The notes under the pieces: model-generated
Databases searched by the model: none
What the model saw: only the letters and a program-made list of their open reading frames with translations
Told to the model about the DNA's origin: nothing
Assembly (NCBI GenBank): GCA_963744575.1
Contig: CAVUUF010000016.1
Span: forward strand, 372,001-436,000
Direction: 5' to 3'
Length of the DNA stretch: 64,000 bases
DNA from: Palsa-504 sp963744575
GTDB taxonomy: Bacteria > Actinomycetota > Actinomycetes > Streptosporangiales > Streptosporangiaceae
Shown here: piece by piece, positions 8,624 to 17,841 of the stretch
How the letters are laid out: every line of letters begins with the position of its first letter
Numbering within the stretch: the stretch's first letter is position 1
Translations under genes and position numbers: made by a program

Positions 8624-9109
8624 ATGCTCAGAGTAAACGACGTGTGGGAGAGAGCACTTCACGCGCCCGGCATGACCGCAGCCGGATCGGGAGAGGTCGT
8701 CGTCATCCGCTCCGGCGGCAGCTACGACGGCAAGCAGGGCATGAGCCTGGCCACCGGCGTGAGCAGCCGGTCCGCGGGCGCCCGGGCCCTGTGCTTGCAT
8801 CTGGTGACGATTCCCCCGGGAACTCGCGGCGTGCCGCATGTCCACGACGGGCATGAGTCGGCCATCTACACCGTCAGCGGCGAAACCGAGGTCTGGCACG
8901 GCGAAGGCCTGCTGCAGCGTACCGTGGTGCACGCCGGGGACTTCATGTACGTTCCCCCGGGCACCCCGCATCTCCCGGTGAACCGCAGTGACGTCATGAC
9001 GGTGGCCGTGGTGGCCCGCACCGATCCCCAGGAGCAGGAGAGCGTGGTCACCATGAAGCTGCCACCCCACCTTGCCGAGCTGAGCGCCTTCCCCGTCGCC
9101 AGCCAGTAA
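8624..9109 (+). CDS. Cupin domain protein
   Basis: 161 residues forming one double-stranded beta-helix cupin. Motif 1 is PHVHDGHESAIYTVSGETEV (metal ligands His-x-His, and Glu) and motif 2 is GDFMYVPPGTPHLPVN (His). Metal-binding positions are intact. Such single-domain cupins include dioxygenases, isomerases and sensor proteins, and substrate cannot be assigned. Start ATG at 8624 lacks a clear Shine-Dalgarno site. The upstream DNA is unusually AT-rich with a palindrome, hinting at specific regulation. Convergent with gcvP. Confidence 0.88.
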   Translation: MLRVNDVWERALHAPGMTAAGSGEVVVIRSGGSYDGKQGMSLATGVSSRSAGARALCLHLVTIPPGTRGVPHVHDGHESAIYTVSGETEVWHGEGLLQRTVVHAGDFMYVPPGTPHLPVNRSDVMTVAVVARTDPQEQESVVTMKLPPHLAELSAFPVASQ

Positions 9110-9190
9110 CCGCGGCTCCCGCGAGCCAGAAGGCCGCGGCATCGCCCGGACAGCGTTTTGTCCCCAGACCCGCCCAAGGAGCGACGAGGG

Positions 9191-12031
9191 CTAGTCGGCG
9201 AACGCGTCGGGGGGCGGGCATGCGCAGACCAGGTTCCTGTCGCCGTAGGCCTGGTCGATGCGCCGCACCGGCGGCCAGTACTTGGCCCGGCGGTCCACGC
9301 CGGCCGGGTAGGCCGCCTCCTCGGCGTCGTACGGGTGCTTCCACTCCCCCGCGATGAGCATCTCGGCGGTATGCGGGGCGTTCTTCAGCGGGTTGTCCAG
9401 GGCGTCGTACTCGCCGGAAGCCATCCGGGCGATCTCCGCCCTGATCGCGATCATCGCGTCACAGAACCGGTCGAGCTCGGTCAGGCCCTCGCTCTCCGTG
9501 GGCTCGATCATGAGCGTGCCCGCGACCGGGAACGACATCGTCGGTGCGTGGAAACCGTAGTCGATCAGCCGCTTGGCCACGTCGTCCACGGTGACGCCGG
9601 TCTGGCGGGCCAGCGGCCGCAGGTCGATGACGCATTCGTGCGCGACGAGGCCGTTCCGCCCGGTATAGAGCACCGGGTAGTGCGGCGCCAGCCGCCGGGC
9701 CACGTAGTTGGCGGACAGCACCGCCATCTGGGTTGCCCGGCGCAGCCCGTCCGCCCCCATCATCGCCACGTAGGCCCAGGAGATGGGCAGGATGCCGGCC
9801 GACCCGTAGGGCGCGGCCGCCACCGGCCCGGCGATGCCGCGGCCGGGCAGGAAGTCCGCCAGGTGCGCGCGGACCGCCACCGGGCCCACGCCCGGGCCGC
9901 CGCCGCCGTGCGGGATGCAGAACGTCTTGTGCAGGTTCAGGTGTGACACGTCGGCGCCGAACGACGGCAGGGTGGCCACGCCGACCAGCGCGTTGAGGTT
10001 CGCCCCGTCGATGTATACCTGGCCGCCCGCCTCGTGCACGGCCGTGCAGATGGCGCTGACGTTCTGCTCGTAGACGCCGGCCGTGGACGGGCAGGTCAGC
10101 ATGATCGCGGCCACCTGCCCCTGGTGCGCCTCCAGCCTGGCGTGCAGATCGCCCAGGTCAATCGCGCCCTGGGCGTCGCACTTGACCACCACCACGCGCA
10201 GCCCGGCCAGCACCGCGCTGGCCGCGTTGGTGCCGTGCGCCGACTCCGGGATCAGGCAGACGTCACGAGCGTCCTCGCCGCGCGAGGCGTGGTAGCCCCG
10301 GATCACCAGCAGGCCGGCCAGCTCACCCTGGGACCCGGCGTTCGGCTGGACGGAGACCGCATCGTAGCCGGTGAGCCTGGCCAGCCGGAGCTCCAGTGAC
10401 TCGATCAGCTCCAGGTAGCCTCCTGCCTGCGAGACCGGCGCGAACGGGTGCATCCCGGCGAACTCCGGCCAGCTGACCGGCTCCATCTCGGCCGCCGCGT
10501 TGAGCTTCATCGTGCACGAGCCGAGCGGGATCATCGACCGGTCGAGGGCGATGTCGAAGTCGGACAACCGCCGCAGGTAGCGCAGCATCTTCGTCTCGCT
10601 GCGGTGGTCACGGAACACCGGGTGGGTGAGGAACTCCGACGTGCGCCGCAGCTCGTCGGGCAGCCCGCCGCCCGGCTCGGAAATCCCCGCCTCGGACAGC
10701 TCCACGTCCCCGGGCCTTTCCACGAAGCACAGCGCGGCCACGAGGGCCCGCAACTGGTCGTCGGTGGTGGTCTCGTCGCAGCTGGCCTGCAGGGCATCGT
10801 CATGCGCCAGGTAGAGATTGAACCCGGCGACCCTCGCGCGTTCCAGGGCGTGCACCGCCTCGTCGCGCCCGCCGTCGAAATGAATCCGGATCGTGTCGAA
10901 GAAGTCACCGGCGCCCGTTCGGTACCCGAAATCACGCAAGGTGGCCGCGAGGGTAGCGGCGCTACGGTGAGCGCCCCGGGCGATGGCGGCCAGTCCGTCC
11001 GGACCGTGGTAGGCGGCGTACATGGCCGCGGTCACGGCCAGCAGGACCTGCGCCGTGCAGATGTTGCTGGTCGCCTTCTCCCGGCGGATGTGCTGCTCAC
11101 GGGCCTGCAGCGCGAGGCGGTAGGCGGGCTGGCCGTCGGCGTCCACCGACACCCCGACCAGCCGGCCGGGGAGCTGGCGCTTCAGCGCGTCGCTGACCGC
11201 GATGTAGCCCGCGTGCGGCCCGCCGAACCACAACGGCACGCCGAACCGCTGGCTGGAGCCCACGGCGATATCCGCGCCCATTTCGCCGGGCGGCCTGAGT
11301 AGGGTCAGCGCCAGCAGGTCGGCGGCCACCGCGGCCAGCGCGCCCCTGGTGTGCGCTGCCTCGATCAGCGGCGCGGGGTCGCGGATCTCACCCGAGGCGG
11401 CTGGGAACTGCAGCAGCACGCCGAACAGGTCGCCGCCCTGCCTGGCGATGGCCTCGGCCGTCACCGGCTCCACGACCAGGTGGATGCCGAGAGGTTCGGC
11501 CCGGGTCCGCAGCACGGCCAGCGTCTGCGGCAGGCAGTCGGCGTCCGCCAGGAACACGTGCCCCTTCCTGGTGGCCCGGCGGGCCAGCGTCATCGCCTCC
11601 GCGGCGGCGGTCGCCTCGTCGAGCAGCGATGCCCCGGCCCACGGCAGCGCGGTCAGGTCGGCGATCATGGTCTGGAAGTTCAGCAGGGCCTCCAGGCGGC
11701 CCTGGGAGATTTCCGGCTGGTACGGGGTGTACGCGGTGTACCAGGCCGGATTCTCGAGCACGTTCCGGCGGATCACGGCCGGGGTGATCGTGTCGTAGTA
11801 GCCCAGGCCGATCATCGAGGTCAGCACGTGGTTACGGCCGGCCATCCGGCGCAGTTCGGCCAGCGCCTGGGTCTCGGTGAGCGGATCGGGCAGCCGCAGG
11901 TCATGGGTGGGCGTGCCGTCGGGCAGCGCGGCGGTGGTGAGTTCGTCGAGCGAGGAGTACCCCAGGCTGCCGAGCATGTGCCGTTGCTCGGCTGGTGTCG
12001 GGCCGATGTGGCGAACGGCGAAGTCTGTCAT
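9191..12031 (-). CDS. gcvP: Glycine dehydrogenase (decarboxylating), P protein
   Basis: 946 residues, the full length of the fused (alpha plus beta) P protein. It starts MTDFAVRHIGPTPAEQRHML; the ATG at 12031 follows GGGGAGG, and the frame extends upstream without a better start. The N-terminal half carries LLDEATAAAEAMTLA and the C-terminal half the PLP-lysine region HLNLHKTFCIPHGGGGPG. The enzyme decarboxylates glycine and passes the aminomethyl group to lipoylated GcvH. gcvT and gcvH are not in this window. Expression is predicted to be glycine-controlled by the riboswitch upstream. It lies downstream of the merR/ftsR/garA genes as in mycobacteria. Confidence 0.97.
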   Translation of the reverse strand: MTDFAVRHIGPTPAEQRHMLGSLGYSSLDELTTAALPDGTPTHDLRLPDPLTETQALAELRRMAGRNHVLTSMIGLGYYDTITPAVIRRNVLENPAWYTAYTPYQPEISQGRLEALLNFQTMIADLTALPWAGASLLDEATAAAEAMTLARRATRKGHVFLADADCLPQTLAVLRTRAEPLGIHLVVEPVTAEAIARQGGDLFGVLLQFPAASGEIRDPAPLIEAAHTRGALAAVAADLLALTLLRPPGEMGADIAVGSSQRFGVPLWFGGPHAGYIAVSDALKRQLPGRLVGVSVDADGQPAYRLALQAREQHIRREKATSNICTAQVLLAVTAAMYAAYHGPDGLAAIARGAHRSAATLAATLRDFGYRTGAGDFFDTIRIHFDGGRDEAVHALERARVAGFNLYLAHDDALQASCDETTTDDQLRALVAALCFVERPGDVELSEAGISEPGGGLPDELRRTSEFLTHPVFRDHRSETKMLRYLRRLSDFDIALDRSMIPLGSCTMKLNAAAEMEPVSWPEFAGMHPFAPVSQAGGYLELIESLELRLARLTGYDAVSVQPNAGSQGELAGLLVIRGYHASRGEDARDVCLIPESAHGTNAASAVLAGLRVVVVKCDAQGAIDLGDLHARLEAHQGQVAAIMLTCPSTAGVYEQNVSAICTAVHEAGGQVYIDGANLNALVGVATLPSFGADVSHLNLHKTFCIPHGGGGPGVGPVAVRAHLADFLPGRGIAGPVAAAPYGSAGILPISWAYVAMMGADGLRRATQMAVLSANYVARRLAPHYPVLYTGRNGLVAHECVIDLRPLARQTGVTVDDVAKRLIDYGFHAPTMSFPVAGTLMIEPTESEGLTELDRFCDAMIAIRAEIARMASGEYDALDNPLKNAPHTAEMLIAGEWKHPYDAEEAAYPAGVDRRAKYWPPVRRIDQAYGDRNLVCACPPPDAFAD

Positions 12032-12068
12032 GGGAAGCCTCCCCGGGATGAGCGGTCGCTGGCTGGCT

Positions 12069-12085
12069 CCCCGTCTGTGACGGGG
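12069..12085 (-). terminator. Hairpin in the gcvP leader (riboswitch expression platform candidate)
   Basis: Perfect 7-bp stem CCCCGTC-ACA-GACGGGG on the transcribed strand, between the glycine aptamer and the gcvP start. No U-tract follows, so it may act on RNA folding or translation instead of as a classical intrinsic terminator. Confidence 0.5.
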
Positions 12086-12102
12086 CCCGCACACGGCGGC
12101 CT

Positions 12103-12205
12103 CCCGCTCCAGAGATGCCTGTCCCGCCCGGTTCGTGTGCCTGAGAGGTTCCGGGGATGTTGCCCCTTCGGCGCCCGCAGCTTACGCGGTGACTCTCCCG
12201 GCCGG
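12103..12205 (-). ncRNA. Glycine riboswitch upstream of gcvP
   Basis: On the minus strand the leader reads GGCCGGGAGAGTC, then GCGGGCGCCGAAGGGGCAAC, then CCTCTCAGGCA, then GGGCGGGACAGGCATCTC. These are the conserved blocks of a glycine aptamer. One clear aptamer is visible; a second tandem aptamer is not obvious. It sits about 70 nt ahead of gcvP, whose product consumes glycine, so it should switch the gene on when glycine is abundant. Assignment is by motif recognition; a covariance-model search would settle the boundaries. Confidence 0.9.
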
Positions 12206-12272
12206 TGTCATCAGCAGATGAGATTTTACCCTAGTGAAGACCAGATTGTGGGACTCGTGCCGCTAAACCGGG

Positions 12273-12914
<642 letters not shown>

Positions 12915-13057
12915 GGGAGCTGACTACCCACGGTACTCGCACCGTAAGCCGTCCCGGTAGCGGCGTCAACGACCCCGCGCGGCGCGGCGCGACATTCCGG
13001 CGGCTTCCGGTCTCCCGGGCCCATGCCGGTGTGCAGCCGGTACCGGTGCTCAGCCGG

Positions 13058-14431
13058 TCAGGTGGCCCGGCCGAAATCCTCGGGCGAGATCGTGTCGAGG
13101 AACTCCCGGAATTTCTCCACTTCCTGTTCGTCGTCCTCCTGCTGGTCGGGGATCGCCACGCCGGCCTCGTCCAGGATCTCCTCGCTGGCGAAGATCTGCG
13201 CGCCGGTCCGCAACGCCAGCGCGATGGAATCGGACGGCCGCGCGCTCACCTCCGCGCCGTTGGAGAAGACCAGGTCCGCGTAGAAGATCCCGTCCCGTAG
13301 CGAGGTGATGTTCACCGTGCGCAGCTGCACGTTAAGCACCTCGAGCACGTCCCGGAAAAGATCGTGCGTGAGCGGCCGAAGGGAAACCATGCCCTGCTGG
13401 GCGAAGGCAATCGCCGTTGCCTCGACCGCCCCGATCCAGATGGGCAGGTATCTATCCCCCTGCGCCTCCTTCAGCAAGACGATGGGGCTGTTCGATGGCA
13501 TCTCGACCCGGACGCCGATGACCTCCATCTGCCGCACTACAGCTCCGTCCTCACTTGCCTGGGGGAACCTCTGCTGGCCACCTCTACCCTTGCCAAGGTA
13601 CACCCGTAATCGCCCGGAGGCCGACCGCAGCCCCCCGGCCGCAGGCTCCACCGCGCCGGAAACCGGGTGGGATCCGCCCGGGCCCGAAGACCCCGGAGAA
13701 CCGAGCGGCCCGGTGGCCTCGAACCCGAAATCGCCGGACCGCAGCGGCGCCGACGCCAGCCCTGCCTCGGCGAGCGCGGACTGGACCAGCGTCGCGTGCA
13801 GCCGCAACGTGAGGTCGGCGATCTGCCAGGCGGTCCTGGCCGCGGCGTCTCGCGCGCCCGGGCCGCGCTGCCGCAGCTGCGGCGCCACCACCTGCTCGAC
13901 CAGGTTGGCTTCCCGGTCGGCCGCCGCCTTGACCGCGCGCAGGTGCCTGGCCTGGACGCCGTACTGACGCAGCGCGGCCAGCGCCCGCGCCACCGCGAGC
14001 GCGTCAGCGCCATACTGCCGTCCCACCCGGCGGATCAGGCCGTAGTCCTCGAGCTCGGTCAGCTCCGCCTCGCTGACCTCGGCCGCGTCGAGCAGCTGGC
14101 GGCGGGTCATGTCGGCGGGCGCCCGGGCCGCCTGGTGCTGGCCGTTGGCCGCCTCGGACCCTCCGGCCCCGCCGGACAGCCGCTCCCTGATCACCCGCAG
14201 TGGCAGGTAGGAGTCCCGTTGCATGGTCAGGATGTACCGGAGCCGCTCGATGTCGGCCGCGCAGAACCGCCGGTACCCCGAGCGCGACCTGGCCGGCTCG
14301 ATCAGTCCCTCGGCCTCCAGGAAACGGATCTTGGACGTGCTGATATCGGGAAATTCCGGGCGGAGCTGGGCGAGCACCTCGCCGATGCCGAACTGGCCGC
14401 GCGCCTGCGGGGTCCCCTCAGGCGCGCTCAT
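13058..14431 (-). CDS. ftsR: FtsR (MerR-type) fused to bifunctional nuclease domain
   Basis: 457 residues in one uninterrupted frame. Residues 12-225 are an FtsR-like MerR regulator: FGIGEVLAQLRPEFPDISTSK, EGLIEPARSRSGYRRF, and a C-terminal helical part ending LRLHATLVQSAL. Residues 226-300 are a Gly/Pro/Ser-rich linker. Residues 302-457 are a complete bifunctional nuclease (BFN, DUF151) domain: MEVIGVRVEMPSNSPIVLL, YLPIWIGAVEATAIA, SARPSDSIALALR, ending ISPEDFGRAT. In other actinobacteria these are two adjacent genes. Here no stop separates them. Internal ATG at 13528, or GTG at 13537 behind GGAG, could still start a separate nuclease, so it may be two co-translated in-frame genes. Upstream neighbour garA overlaps by 4 nt. 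Confidence 0.85.
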   Translation of the reverse strand: MSAPEGTPQARGQFGIGEVLAQLRPEFPDISTSKIRFLEAEGLIEPARSRSGYRRFCAADIERLRYILTMQRDSYLPLRVIRERLSGGAGGSEAANGQHQAARAPADMTRRQLLDAAEVSEAELTELEDYGLIRRVGRQYGADALAVARALAALRQYGVQARHLRAVKAAADREANLVEQVVAPQLRQRGPGARDAAARTAWQIADLTLRLHATLVQSALAEAGLASAPLRSGDFGFEATGPLGSPGSSGPGGSHPVSGAVEPAAGGLRSASGRLRVYLGKGRGGQQRFPQASEDGAVVRQMEVIGVRVEMPSNSPIVLLKEAQGDRYLPIWIGAVEATAIAFAQQGMVSLRPLTHDLFRDVLEVLNVQLRTVNITSLRDGIFYADLVFSNGAEVSARPSDSIALALRTGAQIFASEEILDEAGVAIPDQQEDDEQEVEKFREFLDTISPEDFGRAT

Positions 14432-15051
14432 GCGTAGTCCTGGGCGCCCCTGCCGCGGCGGTCGGCGGATGGCGCCGGGCCGAGGTCCTGGCTGGTCAGG
14501 AACAACAGCCGGAACTTGCCTATCTGCACCTCGTCCCCTCCGGTCAGTTCGGCCTCCTCGATCCGCTCCCGGTTCACATAGGTGCCATTGAGGCTGCCCA
14601 CGTCGCGGACGGTAAACCTGGAGCCGTGCCGGTAGAACTCGGCGTGCCGCCGCGAGACGGTCACGTCGTCGAGGAAGATGTCGCTGTCCGGGTGGCGTCC
14701 CGCGGTGGTCAGGTCGTCGTCGAGCCGGAACCGGCTGCCCGCGTTCGGGCCGCGCATGACCAGGAGGAGCGCGCTGCCCGGCGGCAGTGCGCCGAACGAG
14801 GCCGAGTCGGGGAACAGGTCGTCGCCGAGGTCGTCGTCGGTCCGGCCCAGCGAGATCGTCGAAGTGGTCTCGCCCGGGCGCTCAGCGGAACCGGCCGCCG
14901 GGTAGCCGCCCGTCCCGCCGGGGGCGGCGGGTCCGGCAGGCATCCCGGATCCGGGCGGCACCGGCGCGGTCAGCTGGGTTCCGCAGTATGAGCAGAACCT
15001 GGCCCCGTCGGGGTTCGGCCGGCCGCACCGGGCGCAGTAGACGCGTGGCAT
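14428..15051 (-). CDS. garA: GarA/OdhI-like FHA-domain regulator with zinc ribbon
   Basis: 207 residues from ATG at 15051, behind GGGGAGG; the frame extends further upstream but without protein-like sequence. The N-terminus is a zinc ribbon, CARCGRPNPDGARFCSYCG (two CxxC). Then comes a Pro/Gly linker and the ETTS motif (GETTSTISL), whose Thr residues are phosphorylated by Ser/Thr kinases in GarA/OdhI. The FHA domain follows: GRHPDSDIFLDDVTVSRRHAEF and VRDVGSLNGTYVN. GarA binds 2-oxoglutarate dehydrogenase and glutamate enzymes and is shut off by phosphorylation. The zinc ribbon is an addition relative to the mycobacterial protein. First gene of the ftsR/merR block. Confidence 0.92.
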   Translation of the reverse strand: MPRVYCARCGRPNPDGARFCSYCGTQLTAPVPPGSGMPAGPAAPGGTGGYPAAGSAERPGETTSTISLGRTDDDLGDDLFPDSASFGALPPGSALLLVMRGPNAGSRFRLDDDLTTAGRHPDSDIFLDDVTVSRRHAEFYRHGSRFTVRDVGSLNGTYVNRERIEEAELTGGDEVQIGKFRLLFLTSQDLGPAPSADRRGRGAQDYA

Positions 15052-15342
15052 GGCTCCGCTCGGCCTCCCCGGGTCGTGCTCGTCGCCAGCGGGTGATCCA
15101 GCCCAAGGTACGCGAGCGGAGGCGGGGCGGTCCATCCGCCACGCGAACAGCCCGCGCCGTCCGCGCCCCCTTTTTTCGCCGCGACGCTTCCGCCACACCG
15201 CCGTCTCACCTCCGCCGCCATGCACTTTCGCATCATCGCGTGAAGGACACAGCTTACCTGGCCACAGACTGAATATCCGGGGACCTAACCGCAGTATCCG
15301 GGACACTTGCCGGTAACCGCCAGCCATCGTTCGGCAACACCC

Positions 15343-17841
15343 CTAGCGTCCGGCCTGCTCAACCACCAGGGCCCACTCGTCGAGCAGCAGTTGCGCCGTG
15401 TCGGCGTCGTTCCCCTCCGCCCACAGATGGGTGACCGCCTCGGCCGGATCGGGCAGGACGAGCACCCAGCCGCGGTCGCGCTCGACCACCCGAACCCCGT
15501 CCGTGGTGTCGGTCTCGTGGTCGCCTGCCGCCTCCATGACCGTGCGCATGACGCCGCCCTTGGCCGCCCACGGCGTCGGGATCGACCGGCGGAGCAGGTG
15601 CGCGACCGGGATCCTGGCGTCGATCTGGCTCAGCGTCAGCCGGGTCCGCGCGACCAGGCCGAGCAACCGGACGAAGGCCGCGATGCCGTCGATGGTCCTG
15701 GCGCATTCGGGCACCACGAAGCCGCCGTGGCCGTCGGCCGCGAAGATGACGTCATCGTGCGCCGCGGCCAGGGTCAGCGCGGGCATCGAGGTCTGCGTCC
15801 ATTCCACCTGGACGCCGTGGAACCGGCACACCTGCTCGGCGACCCGGGTGGTCGTCACCGGCAGCGCGACCCGGCCTCGCTTGCGTTCGGCCGCGACCAG
15901 ATCGAGCACGGCCAGCAGGGCCCGGTCCTCGCTGACCAGCTCGCCCTTTTCGTCCACGAGCTGGATCCGCTCTCCGACCGGGTCGAACCTGACGCCGAAC
16001 GCGGCCCGGGACGAGGACACCACGTCGGCCAGCCGCTGCAGGCCGGCCCGCTGCTGGGCGACGGTCTCGGTCGGCGAGACCTCGTCCAGCCGGTTGTTCA
16101 GGGTGAGTACGTCCACCCCGATCGTGCCGAGCAGGCTGGGCAGCACCAGGGACGCGGTGCCGCCCGCGCAGTCCGCCACCACCTTCAGGGCGGCCTCCCG
16201 CACGCCGCTCATGTCGATGCACCTGAGCAGTTCGTGGGTGTACGACTCGACCACCCGGGGCGGGTAGCTGAGCTCGGCGATCTCGCCGGGGAAGGCCCGC
16301 CGGAATTCCTGCCGGGAGAAGACCCGCTCCAGCTTGCGCTGGTCCGCCTGGGACAGTTCGGCGCCGCGTTCGTCCAGGAAGATGATGTCGACCGACTGCG
16401 GGTCGCCGGGCGTGGTGCGCAGCGCCACGCCGCCGCTGTAGTGGTCCCTGGCGGTCTCGTACCTGGCCACGGGCAGCGGCTGGGCCTCCAGGTCCACCAC
16501 GTTGATCGCGCTGGCGTTGAGCGCGCCCTGCATCGCCCGCTTGAGCGTCCGCGCCGCCCGGGACACGTCCCGCGAGGTGGTGACGGTGGAGCCCTTGCGC
16601 AGCATGGTGGCGTACGCGCTGGCCAGCCGGACCGCGAGTTCCGGGGTGACCTCCACGTTGACCAGGCCAGATATGCCGCGCGGGCCGAACAGGGTGCGCT
16701 GTCCCCTGGATTCCCAGATCACGCTGGTGTTGACCACCGCGCCGGCCTCGATGGTCTTGAACGGGTAGACCTTCACCGCGGCGGACAGGTAGGCCTCGGG
16801 CTCGATCACGCACTCGTCCCCCACGACGGCGCCCTCCTCGATCCGGGCCAGCCGCATCACGTCGGTGTTCTTGCCGATCACGCAGCCGCGCAGGGTGACG
16901 CCCTGGCCCACGTAGACGTTGTTGTGGACCACGGCCCGGTGCAGGAACGCGCCCTCCTTGACCACCACGTTGCTGCCGATCACGGTGTACTCGCGCAGGT
17001 GTGCGCCAGCTTCGATCCTGGCGTAGTCGCCGATGCACAGCGGGCCGGTGAGCACCACGTCGGTGTCGACCTCGGCGCTCGGGGCGACCCAGACCCCAGG
17101 CGAGACCTCGAAGCCGGCGATGTCGGCCTGCACCCGGCCGGCCAGCACGTCGGCCTGCGCCTTCAGGTAGCTCTCGTGGTTGCCGACGTCCTCCCAGTAG
17201 TTCTCCGAGACATAGCCGTACAGCGGGGCGCCGCGCTTGAGCAGCTTCGGGAAGACGTCACCCGACCAGTCCACCGTCTCGCCGGGCGGGACTTCCGCCA
17301 GCACCTCGGGTTCCATCACGTACAGGCCGGTGTTGACCGTGTCGGAGAACACCTGGCCCCAGGTCGGCTTCTCCAGGAACCGCTGGATCTGGCCGTCTTC
17401 GGCGGTGATCACGATGCCGAACTCGAGCGGGTTGGGCACCTTGGCCAGCGCCACGGTGACCAGCGCGCCCTTGTCCTTGTGGAAGCGGACCAGATCGGTC
17501 AGGTCCATGTCGGTGAGCGCGTCGCCGGAGATGACCAGGAACGGCTCGTCCTGCAGGGCGTCCCCGGCGTTGCGCACGCTGCCCGCGGTGCCCAGCGGCA
17601 TCTCCTCGGTGGCGTACTGCAGGCTCATCCCGAACTCCTCGCCGTCGCCGAAGTAGTTGCGGACGAGGGCGGCCAGGAACTGGACGGTTACGACGGTCTG
17701 GTCGAAGCCGTGCCGCTTGAGCAGCCGCAGCACGTGCTCCATGATCGGGCGGTTGGCCACGGGCAGCAGCGGCTTGGGCTGGTTCGCGGTCATCGGCCGC
17801 AGGCGCGTCCCCTCGCCCCCTGCCATGACGACGGCCTTCAA
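15343..17841 (-). CDS. Mannose-1-phosphate guanylyltransferase / phosphohexomutase-like protein
   Basis: 832 residues. Residues 1-232 form a nucleotidyltransferase (MKAVVMAGGEGTRLRPMTAN; FLEKPTWG; YWEDVGN). Residues 250-360 are a left-handed beta-helix of hexapeptide repeats. The remainder is a phosphohexomutase-like module. In the mutase part the phospho-serine loop is TVTTSRD, but the metal loop expected as DxDGDR reads FDPVGERIQ and the sugar loop reads GHGGF. I recall the same changes in streptomycete relatives, so mutase activity is doubtful. The product may make GDP-mannose or another NDP-sugar for cell-wall mannosylation. ATGA overlap with the PgsA-type gene upstream indicates translational coupling. 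Confidence 0.88.
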   Translation of the reverse strand: MKAVVMAGGEGTRLRPMTANQPKPLLPVANRPIMEHVLRLLKRHGFDQTVVTVQFLAALVRNYFGDGEEFGMSLQYATEEMPLGTAGSVRNAGDALQDEPFLVISGDALTDMDLTDLVRFHKDKGALVTVALAKVPNPLEFGIVITAEDGQIQRFLEKPTWGQVFSDTVNTGLYVMEPEVLAEVPPGETVDWSGDVFPKLLKRGAPLYGYVSENYWEDVGNHESYLKAQADVLAGRVQADIAGFEVSPGVWVAPSAEVDTDVVLTGPLCIGDYARIEAGAHLREYTVIGSNVVVKEGAFLHRAVVHNNVYVGQGVTLRGCVIGKNTDVMRLARIEEGAVVGDECVIEPEAYLSAAVKVYPFKTIEAGAVVNTSVIWESRGQRTLFGPRGISGLVNVEVTPELAVRLASAYATMLRKGSTVTTSRDVSRAARTLKRAMQGALNASAINVVDLEAQPLPVARYETARDHYSGGVALRTTPGDPQSVDIIFLDERGAELSQADQRKLERVFSRQEFRRAFPGEIAELSYPPRVVESYTHELLRCIDMSGVREAALKVVADCAGGTASLVLPSLLGTIGVDVLTLNNRLDEVSPTETVAQQRAGLQRLADVVSSSRAAFGVRFDPVGERIQLVDEKGELVSEDRALLAVLDLVAAERKRGRVALPVTTTRVAEQVCRFHGVQVEWTQTSMPALTLAAAHDDVIFAADGHGGFVVPECARTIDGIAAFVRLLGLVARTRLTLSQIDARIPVAHLLRRSIPTPWAAKGGVMRTVMEAAGDHETDTTDGVRVVERDRGWVLVLPDPAEAVTHLWAEGNDADTAQLLLDEWALVVEQAGR

